NCBI RefSeq assembly: GCF_032362555.1
Contig: NC_083531.1
Location: 2,604,001 to 2,668,000, forward strand
Source of the DNA: Amyelois transitella
Taxonomy: Eukaryota; Arthropoda; Insecta; Lepidoptera; Pyralidae
Direction of reading: 5' to 3'
Length of the DNA stretch: 64,000 bases
Positions 55,300-64,000 of the stretch are shown here, piece by piece. Positions within the stretch are counted from its first letter, which is position 1. Every line of letters starts with the position of its first letter. The position numbers and the translations under genes were made by a program. The notes under the pieces are model-generated. The model was not told the DNA's origin. It was given only the letters and a program-made list of their open reading frames with translations, and did no database searches.

Positions 55300-58124
55300 G
55301 CACGACCCAAAGCGGAGGGAAAAAAAGGAATTCAATAATGAAAAGAATTTTATTTAAAACTATTTTTACACAGGTAAAAAATACAAATACATCTAACTTT
55401 ACATTAGTCACTAAAAATAAACAGTCACAATATCTACCTAAAATAATATTTACACAGTATGCAATTAAATTTTCTTTTGATTATTATAAAATACAACGTA
55501 ACACTTCATTTGTCTATTAAAATTATAGCCAAAGATTCGAATTACCCTTTTTCACTTCAGCGACTCCATACTATATCTCACAGAAAGCATTAAGGGCGTA
55601 TTTTAGTGCGAATGTTAAAGGGTGTATTTAAAAGCCAAGAATAGTGAAATCCATACTAAATATTATGAATGCGAAAGTGAGTTTGTTTGTTGCTTCTACA
55701 CGCGTTATCTACCGGACCAATCTTCTTGAAATTTCGCGTAGAGAAAGGTATAGGTTTAGGGTTACTTTCATAGCGATGAAACTTAAGTTCCCGTGAGATT
55801 TGCGAAAAACCTGCACTCTTTTGTAGGTGGCGCTAAAAAAGCGCGGGCGAAGCAGCGGCTAAACGCTAGTTAGAAATAAATATAGTTTCGAGTTCAATGA
55901 CCGTTTAAATATGCTCAGTATATGTTAGGTGAGATTTTGAAAAATCCAGTGTATGTGAAAATTAAATTGGTATTCCCTAGATTTGGAGACACGGAGTTGG
56001 AAATATTCTGACGGCATAAGTCGCAGGAACAACTTTCAAGTGAGTGGAGGCATTATCAGATTTCAAAATTTAATAAAACAACGATGTATTTATCATTATC
56101 CTAAAGAATTACAACAAAAAATAATGTATACAACCCAAGTATTTCAGAATTCGTCGAGTGGCTAACGGCACTTAAGAATAAAAAATCCCTATCTCTTTCC
56201 CATTGATGTCCGAAATTGTGACAAAGGAAATACCACTGACATTAAGGCTATAACATGAACATTTAAACAAATCTACTTTCCATGAAATTCATCAGCATTG
56301 TATAAAGACTTTTTTGGAAAATCAATTGGCACAGTCAACAGCATATCAACATATACAAATCACTTAAAACCAAACCCCTATTGCCTATTTTGGGATGATG
56401 ACAAGGTATTTTTAGACAATTTAAATTAGCACAACATTTGTTAAGACATCATATCCATAAACGCAATAATTAATAAGTTTATGTTGCGTTCAAAATACTC
56501 AGCTGTGACGTCACAATTTAGTAAGGTTTAATGAGAGGTGTTTTGGACTCGCCCAAATTATGTGTTATGAACTTCATTATATCTCAGGCAGTTTTTTGTT
56601 GATTGATGCAGTAATTTCACGAATATTTTACTTGTTGTAAAACAAATTTAATAATAAAACTCCAAAACAAAACTAAGTCATCATGCCATAGTTCCATGCA
56701 GTTATTTATATGCGTCTGACTGTACATGGGACCCAACTACGAACTTTGATAATACATGTGCCTAAATAACTATTATATGGGTTTTAATGAAATCTTAACA
56801 AATTTCAAACAGTAATATACAAAAAGAAGAAAACATAAATTATGCTCTTTACAAATAACCTGGACTGATAATACGAAGAAACAATAAAATAAAAGGTTGG
56901 ACGACCCCCATTTATTTAGGTACTTAAATAAAGGTTGAATTGTTAATGTTATTTCATAATGTTTTTTTCTTTTCGTGGGTAAAAATAAATATAAAAAAAG
57001 ACTTATCAAGATTGTTTATCTTTACTAAGTATTTAACTTGTATCAATTATTTACTAAATTAACAGATTCACTATTTCAATCTTTATATCATCATAGAGCC
57101 TACAGCTGAATGTGGTCATTTGGTGTTTGCGAGACTGTTGACTTTGTCTTCCCCGTAAGAGATAAGAGATTATATTATGTAGGCATGTAATCACAGATGA
57201 GATGATGAAAATCATACGTCCTCGCTTTTATACGTCATTTTACAGATATACCACTCAGAAAAGAATTGTGTGTTTTGTTCCAATAATTTAAGGTTCATTT
57301 TTGAACGGCGGGTCTATTTATTTATAAAACAGTATAACCACTTTTATGAATAACACCGATGTACCAGCGTAGAAGTAAATTTTTTTTGTTTGGCGCGAAA
57401 GTATTTGAGCGTTTGAACCAATGAGAGCGCGCCATTTGAACCCGCAAACTGGACTGCTCGCTATTGTATTTCCATTGAGAGTGAGATAGTGCGAGTCATT
57501 TTGTTTTGGATTTTAAAGTAAAACGTGCTTGTAATAAGGTCGTTATTTTATTGAATCTTCATTAGGTTTGATCCAGCATTGCGTTATTATGCGCTGTCGA
57601 GTATTAACAAGCTTATAACTGTATTTGATTACTTATTTTTATGAATCTTATCTTATAAAAATTGGATACTGTTATTATAATAACGTTTGTCTGAAAATCT
57701 GGCATGATTGATATCTTAAATTTAAACATATCATAAATTAAAACATAATTTCAACTTATTACACAATAATTATAAAACCACAGATATAGACCTAGCAACA
57801 TCCAGGAGTTTATGTGAAAAAATGGTGATGGTGAATTGACTTCTTTTCGAAATTAACTTCATTTGAAATATACAAACCAAATTGTGCCTTTTTCTTATCC
57901 TTTAAAAAATATCAAACAGATAAGGATTGTGGTCAATGAATTTTTTAAGAAGCAAGTTTAAAGTTGTATTACAACAAACAAAAAAAAAACTTTCAGACAT
58001 TAATTCCTTCTGTTGCTTACTTGCTTGCTGTTACAAATTGATATTTCATTCAAAATACTGTTAATTTTAATATGTACACCCTAAATACAGTAAATACTTT
58101 TTACAAGTTGAATTCATTGCTTAA
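55300..58124. other. Intergenic DNA with a few repeats
   Basis: A retroelement tail at about 55660-55875 (minus; 'gcgcgggcgaagcagcggct'), a degraded family A trace at about 57075-57180 (minus) and the second E2F-bearing repeat. The segment 57700-58124 is probably the 3' UTR of the zinc-finger gene. I see no other gene. Confidence 0.5.
57377..57560 (+). repeat. E2F/CCAAT-bearing repeat, copy 2
   Basis: TTTGGCGCGAAA at 57389-57400, then 'gaaccaatgagagcgcgcca' and 'tttgaacccgcaaact', aligned in order with 47895-48060. The two copies differ by point changes and a short insertion, but the E2F site is unchanged in both. Confidence 0.6.
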
Positions 58125-61100
58125 TTAAATCTTCAAAATCAATATATTACAGTCATTTTCTTGTTCCTTAACTTCATACTCTATGTCCTTAACCTTTCCG
58201 ATGCTTGTGTTATGTTCAGACTTCTTTGGAGAGAGACTCTTCTTCGGTGAGAAACTGGGCTTGAACTGTCCTATTCGTGTTTTCATCACTTGCTTTTTAG
58301 GTTTCATTTTCGGTATAAACTCTTTATGAACTATTGGACCTTTATTTTTCATAACATCCTTCGTTGTTTTACTCGCACCAAATTTAGATTCCACATTGGG
58401 GCCTTTGTTTTCTTTAGGGTCAACTGTTCTTATAGTGTGGTCTTTGTTAGGATCAATCTTTTTTACAGTCAGATCTTTGGTATTTTTCATGTCAAATGTG
58501 ATATTTTTAATAGGTTTAGGCGCGGTATTGTCATCGTCTTTAGCTAGCTCCTCTTCAATTTGCTTCGGATCAACTAATTTGCTTAACGGACGCAATCTCA
58601 GTCCTGGACCAGAGGACGGTGCCGCCAACGGACTCATTTTCATTGGAGCTTGATACTTACCAGTTTTAGGGCATGTTTTCGACGTATTTTGTACAGAAAT
58701 GAAATTTTTATCGACAAAGTCTTTGTACGAATCATTGAAGGACGGTGATTGTATCTGTGCGTTCCTCAGTATTCTCGGCGATGACACAATTTCTATTTTG
58801 ACATCATCATCTTTTCTGACGTCAGTTTTACTTTCCGCATCCACTGTTTTCTTAGCGTCAGACTTTTTTACCATACACGATTTGTCTACATCGTGCACGT
58901 TGCCCGGTTCTTCTTTTATATCATCCCCAATTGGTTTAGCCATGGACACAACATTAACAATCTTGAGGTTCACTTCTTCGCTTGGTTGTTTCTTCTTTTT
59001 ATGATCAACACTCTCACTTTCATTGTCATCGGCTTTTCTTTTACCTTTCAAAATATTTAACGCTTTAGTTACTTGTTCTTCGCACAATGTTTTCTTATTG
59101 GAATAAGTATATTCATCATCGTCTTCGTCGTAATTATTAAGAATGGCGGTCATTTCTAGAGCCTTCTCCAACATGAGCTTCAAATCGTCGATTTTAACTT
59201 TAGCAGCCTCAACTATAATACTCTCCAGCAGAACTTTAAACTGGCAATACAGGTCTTTCTCATCGTAAAACACATCGAATGAGTCCTTCTTCTGCATTAG
59301 TGTTGTAATTAAATATTTCTTGAACTTCTCCGGGCAAGAGTACGGTGGGCACATGTGTCCGTGGTGTTTCTTGTAGAAGTGAACCTGTATACCTTTCGTG
59401 AACTCCTGGACCACTATGCTGGCCGGGCAAATATGGGAGATGTTGCTGTGGTTGACCGTCTCCGAGGGCGGCATGTATGTACAGCGGTATGTCTGTTTCA
59501 AGTTACACTTACCGAGGATGAGGTATGAACATTTTGTCCTTGTCTGAACATGTGTTTTCCACGATAGAAATTCTGAAAAGAGATTTTTGTTTACTTTAAC
59601 TTTAGGCATAATATTGTTTTACAACTAAATTCTGTTAGCAATTTTATCTTCTCTGCAAGTGCCTTAAATTGCAACATGAAATGCCACCATACAGTGGAAT
59701 GGAAACAAGAGTATGTCATATCATAACACTAATGATGTCTTTTTTATTGGGTTCGCAATACTGACATGACACAAAGAAAATATATATTAACACACATTAC
59801 AGTCTCAAACGAAATTTTAAGATCTTCTCGATGTGAACACATGCTTTGTAAAAAAGAAAAAGAAAATTTGTTACACTGGACAATGAAGAACAATAAATGT
59901 TCTACTGACAGTCTTGGCTAAGTCCGCTCTTCTCTGGAGAGAAGTTCGGAGTATGCCTGTGACCACAATCCTGAAGACACTTCAGATCCTACCACCTAAA
60001 TCTCACCCATATTGTATACAGTTACCTTGAATGTGAGGGTGCCTTTGACCGTCATCAGTAACAACTTAGCATTAAAAAAATCGGATACAACATATCACTT
60101 ATTGACGTCACATAACTTAAGTCTATTTATATCTACTGCCGCTCCCTGTCTCACCCAATCCAGGATCCATGGTCAAAGGCATATCCCGTGCTCTCCCAGA
60201 GCAGCGAGAATGCAACCAGGAGGAAGAAGATACAGATGCTGACTATCCAATCACAACTCACCATTCATATCGGGAAAGAACAGGCTCTCCACACCGTCCG
60301 AATGCAGTCCAGAAACGTGCATATCAAACAATTGTACGCTCCCAAACTTCTGTTTGCAACCCATGCAGAGGTATTCCACACCGAACCCAGATTCCCCAGG
60401 TACTGCTGGGGTATCGTGACATATGTGCATGTCGTTTGCACGTACACGCTTATCGCATTTGATACATGTCTCCACTCGCACCGGCTTCACGATGTTGGGG
60501 TTTGCATTGTTCCTGGAACTTTATTAAACTTTGTTAATAATAAAACCCATGCGTTAATGGATGTTGTAAAAGGTTACTAAGAGATTGGTTTATAATCTTG
60601 AGATTCTTCTTTTAGCTGGGCGCTGGGTGCTGGGCTAGCAACCTGTCACTTTTTGAATCTCAATTCTATCGTAAAGCCAAACAGCTGAACCTGGCTGTGG
60701 CGAAATCGCCACATATCGATACGATCGATACACGATCACAAAAATACAAAATAAAATCACGCAACGCTATCAGTCATAAACAGCGAAAAACCTAAATTGC
60801 TTAAGCAAAGATTTCACAGATTGGAGTAAATATACAACCTGGGGCCTGGGGAAGTTCCCCAGGCATAACTCCTAGCCTGGCAGAAGATCTTCCCTTTGGT
60901 GGTGGTCGAGCCTGCTACCTCTGCCTACCCCGCAAGGGATATAGACGTGATGATATGTATATGTATGTATTAAAAAAAATGGTTATACTTACACCTTCTG
61001 CCCCTTGCTGTTGATACAATGACAATTTTGTATATGTTTGTATGCTATATAGTAAGTGGAGGACATTTCATTGCATATTGGACATTCAAACTGAATTTTC

Positions 61101-61405
61101 CGCAAATCTGATACTTTATCATGAGGAAAAGCCTCAATTCCCTCCACAGAGACATTATTTGATTGCTTCAACTTATTCATTGGTTTTGCTACTTTTGTAA
61201 TTGCTGCTGAAACCTTATCACTGACAGTTTTAGATTTCTCCACGGCTACGTCTGGCGCTTTCGATGAAGAGGCACAGGCTTGAAAGTTGTGAATGGAATA
61301 TTGGTGAGTTTTTAGTGCCTGCGCGCTCAACAATTTACGCTGACAAATATTGCACTTAAAAGTACCACGCCGGAGCCTTGGCTTCACAGGCGATTTTGCA
61401 CCCAT
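58125..61405 (-). CDS. Zinc-finger protein with C2H2 fingers and a FAR1/WRKY-GCM1-like Cys/His domain
   Basis: Three exons: 60993-61405, 60262-60512 and 58125-59572. 2112 nt give 703 residues. C2H2-type fingers: FKCNICQRKLLSAQALKTHQ (about 16-40), FECPICNEMSSTYYIAYKHI (about 110-135), and in exon 2 CIKCDKRV...HICH and LCMGCKQKFGSVQLFDMH. Exon 3 opens with KCSYLILGKC, then YRCTY, HICPASI and VHFYKKHHGHMC. This Cys...Cys-Pro-Ala...His-x-Gly-His spacing resembles the FAR1/WRKY-GCM1 zinc fold found beside transposase-derived domains. The C-terminal 300 residues are Lys/Asp/Pro-rich with repeated SPKK, which can bind AT-rich minor grooves. Probably nuclear and DNA-binding. No named orthologue is recognised. 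Confidence 0.72.
59640..60250. other. Intron 2 of the zinc-finger gene with a family D trace
   Basis: A degraded family D end ('cacccaatccaggatccatg') lies at about 60150-60180. The rest is not recognisable. Confidence 0.45.
60530..60965 (-). repeat. Family A copy split by a family C copy
   Basis: The reversed family A repeat runs from about 60530 to 60700 and resumes at about 60905-60965 (cctaccccgcaagggatata). The intervening 60705-60890 is family C, inverted relative to 228-425. This gives relative ages: C entered A here. It lies in intron 1 of the zinc-finger gene. Confidence 0.6.
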
Positions 61406-62179
61406 TTCGTGAGCAACATCGGATTGTAGGAATGAAATGAAACATGTATTAAAATTAGAGAATCAAAAAAATACACAACAGCGAAAGAATGACGCTTTCT
61501 GACAGTTAACTTTTTTTTATACTTTAATTTTTAACTTGACTTTGACATATACATAATTTTTTAATTGTTAGCTGGCTGCCACCATTTAAAATAAAATGCA
61601 AATATTTTTAACCATCTTAAAAAAAGGGCGAGGTGCTTCATCAAAAACATTGGCCATACCAATTTTTAAGTTGAAACAAGCCAAACATATCTGAGAAAAC
61701 CGCATTCAAATTGGAGTAAAAGATTTCGCGTGAACCAAGTACCAATATACAGTTTACATATTTGTCAAAGCACTTTTGGCTTCTGCCAATCATTATATTT
61801 ATTTATTATATATAAATCCGCCTTATGTATTTTTCGGCAATATCTTTAAAGTACAGACAAGTCGGTTACCAATCAATTAAACCAAGGTAAACCAATCAAC
61901 CTTTAGGCTTCAATACAAGGGTTATGTTTATATATGAAGAAAGACCAGAGGATTATAAAAAAAGGTTTTATTAAATAGTTTAAGTTTATCTTATGTATGT
62001 ACAGTCAACATCAGAGAATTTCTTTAACTTATATATATTATTTCTTAAATCCAACTTAAGGCAATTCAACTTCATGTGTACCTCGTGAACCAACTAATAT
62101 GAATGACCATTGAGTTAATGTGGCTTTTGGGCATTTGGACCTTTACGGGATAAAGATTTCTTACAAGATGTATTTATTG
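61406..62179. other. Intergenic region between the zinc-finger gene and WDR83
   Basis: Contains the start region of the zinc-finger gene and the 3' UTR of the WD40 gene. A reversed AATAAA at 61967-61972 is about 210 bp past the WD40 stop codon and is a good polyadenylation signal candidate. No other gene seen. Confidence 0.55.
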
Positions 62180-63082
62180 TCACTCCTCCATAGTTTTGAC
62201 ACCCCAAAGTTTAATCTCATCTTCACAAGCTGTTAACAAACAATTTTCTGTTGGATGGTGGCTCAATGTTACTACTGGCTTATTTTTTGTGTGCACCAAT
62301 TTCTGAGTACAGGAACTCGATACTAAATCCCAGTAAAATATTTCGCCAGTAGCCGACCCTGATATTATATGACTGTCTTTCTCATTTACAGCATTTTGTA
62401 ACAAGTAATCCTTGCTCTCGTGTCCTTTGAAAGTGTTCAGTAACTCTCCAGATTCTTTGTCAAATAACCTTACAGTTCCATCTGAACAACTTAGCACATA
62501 GCATTGTCCATCGTGGGTCATATTTCCATAAGTAACAACTTGCCCTATGTAATCAGATATCATCTTCCCCACTCGTATATCATACAAACGGACATGACAA
62601 TCTACTGAAGATGTTAAAATTTCATAATTGGTAACTTGAATGGAAGTTATTGTGTCTTTGGCATCCTTGAGGACTTGCACGGGCTCTTGTCTTCGGCTGA
62701 CAACATCCCAAAAAGCGACTGTATTATCTATGGAACCAGAAATCGCCATTGTTGATTCCTCATTGAATTTCACACAGGTTACTGATCCTGCTTGCCCGCG
62801 ATATCTCCTTACTGGCTGGCCTGTAGTCACATCCCACAAAATGACAGATTTATCAGCACTTCCTGATATGATGTGACTGCTGTCACACGACCCAGCTGCG
62901 TCAAGCACTTCATTGGCGTGTCCTCCATAGGTTTTTAGAAGGAGTTGCCTGTGTGGATTCCACAACTTTATTTTCTTGTCTGCGCCACATGTGAGGCAGT
63001 ATGTGCCGTCAATATTAAATCGCACCGCACGCACAACTTGCTGTTTGCATTTTAAAGTTGCTATTGATGTTAATTCACTCAT
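62180..63082 (-). CDS. WDR83: WD40 protein, WDR83/MORG1-like
   Basis: An intronless frame of 300 residues, against about 315 in human WDR83. WD repeats are visible: CGADKKIKLWNP, SGSADKSVILWDV, SGSIDNTVAFWDV, SSVDCHVRLYDI, CSDGTVRLFDKE, SGSATGEIFYWDL and ACEDEIKLWGV, seven blades making one propeller. Family-specific stretches include HANEVLDA early and HESKDYLL in the C-terminal half. In animals WDR83 is a scaffold for ERK signalling and is associated with the spliceosome. It starts at MSELTSIATLKC, near the usual family start, and is preceded by stops. No retrogene signs other than lack of introns. Confidence 0.9.
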   Translation of the reverse strand: MSELTSIATLKCKQQVVRAVRFNIDGTYCLTCGADKKIKLWNPHRQLLLKTYGGHANEVLDAAGSCDSSHIISGSADKSVILWDVTTGQPVRRYRGQAGSVTCVKFNEESTMAISGSIDNTVAFWDVVSRRQEPVQVLKDAKDTITSIQVTNYEILTSSVDCHVRLYDIRVGKMISDYIGQVVTYGNMTHDGQCYVLSCSDGTVRLFDKESGELLNTFKGHESKDYLLQNAVNEKDSHIISGSATGEIFYWDLVSSSCTQKLVHTKNKPVVTLSHHPTENCLLTACEDEIKLWGVKTMEE

Positions 63083-64000
63083 TCCGCTGTATATTTTATA
63101 AGGACCTCCAAATTCCTGGCTAAATTATATGTAGTTATCACAGTGCCATTATACTAATTCACTGTATGCAATTTCCAAATGTTCTTCTGTGGATAAATAC
63201 TCTCTGAAAGAGGAAAATAAATACAAGACAGGACAGAGCTCCCACGGGCTGGCTCCCTGAGCCAAAAATTGGCCAAAAACTAAACAGAGTTCGCCCAGAG
63301 CAAAGTAAACAAACCAAATAAATTGTTACAAAACAAACCAAAACAAAGTGTTGTCAATCCAAATTGTCTTGTCAGTGTCATGGCGATTTGGCGATACTTA
63401 AATCTGTCTGTCAGTTGTTCCTGTTTTCGTCATTCATTTTCATTGTTGTCTTGTTCATTTTTTACTGTTGATTATTTTGTATTGTAACTTAGAAAAGCTC
63501 AAAAGCCATAATAATAGGTCTAAAGTCAAATATTTTGTGCTCAAAATATCACTGCGATACGGTGCTAAAACTGAAACCCTTCAAAGTGTTTGTGATGTGT
63601 CTTAACAAAAGTATCAAAATGTCTATTGTATTATATACGCTTTAATTTACCTTAAATTAGGAACGAAGAGTACCTATATTGTGTAAGGTGTTGGATTACA
63701 ATCGCGAAGTAAGTACTCTTGACACTAATTCCTCATGAAGGTTGATCCTGTTAACCAACCTATCAATATTATGCCGTAGTACAGAAGACTAAACTAATAC
63801 TAGTCTAGTAGTGTTAAATTTATTCTGAATTTTTACCTAGTCAATTAAATTCTAGTGAACATTTCATAACTGACACCATACAAGTTTGGTGACTACTTGC
63901 ATGTTTTGTATAAGTAAATCGTGTGCAAATTCAATCATAGTAAACTTGGACAGTGCCCAACTTTTGTGCAGGCAGTATTACAAACAATCTATCAATATTA
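63083..64000. other. Upstream region of WDR83 and window edge
   Basis: No recognisable gene. The first 200 bp upstream of the WD40 start codon should hold its promoter; no clear TATA box. No common repeat is seen here. Confidence 0.5.

Noticed and set aside
58290-59004. Open frames on plus opposite the zinc-finger gene exon 3
   Set aside because: They are shadows of a low-complexity Lys/Asp-rich coding exon on minus and have no motif of their own.

Overview
This window is nuclear DNA from a moth or butterfly. The evidence is the AT-rich, repeat-soaked background, genes cut into short exons with GT/AG introns, dozens of copies of dispersed repeats typical of Lepidoptera (tRNA-headed SINEs, RTE/SINE-type tails with a 'cccgcgacttcgtccgcg' core, and a family beginning 'TCACGTCTATATCCCTTGC'), and host genes that read as insect orthologues. 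No search could be run, so every homology call rests on motif recognition.

Layout. Positions 1-3449 hold only repeats. Positions 3450-11180 are a PIF/Harbinger DNA transposon with a TAA target duplication. It is split by a second DNA transposon at 4569-9223, which carries an AAAT target duplication and a transposase-like gene resembling DUF7869 proteins. A BEL/Pao LTR retrotransposon (11185-16947) starts one base beyond the Harbinger duplication; its two 379-bp LTRs look identical, but the core of its reverse transcriptase is missing. Positions 16948-19838 are unrecognised DNA.

Positions 19839-35521 (minus) are a 14-exon gene for a 929-residue pineapple eye/G2E3/PHF7-type protein with three PHD/RING-like fingers, a long basic tail and a C-terminal PCNA-binding (PIP) motif. 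Its introns hold an apparently intact second Harbinger element (27268-30337), a piggyBac-type MITE (31710-32445) and many SINEs. Head-to-head with it, at 36537-39497 (plus), is the 5' part of an unrecognised gene.

Positions 40938-45064 are a decayed Tc1/mariner-IS630-like transposon carrying a hAT MITE (42370-43263). Positions 45065-50900 are repeats and unrecognised DNA. Positions 50919-54509 (minus) are a five-exon gene for a 329-residue CENP-N-like kinetochore protein. Positions 58125-61405 (minus) encode a 703-residue zinc-finger protein in three exons, and 62180-63082 (minus) encode an intronless WDR83/MORG1-like WD40 protein.

The exon models of the three spliced minus-strand host genes were built by hand. 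Splice phases match at every junction and total lengths divide by three (2790, 990 and 2112 nt). The host genes have no obvious shared pathway beyond possible roles in nuclear and chromosome biology (PCNA-linked E3, kinetochore, zinc finger). The most striking points are CENP-N in a lineage known to lack CENP-A, the PIP box on the PHD/RING protein, the interlocked gene pairs of both Harbinger elements, the recently transposed BEL element without an RT core, and a transposon that appears to make two proteins from one shared first exon.
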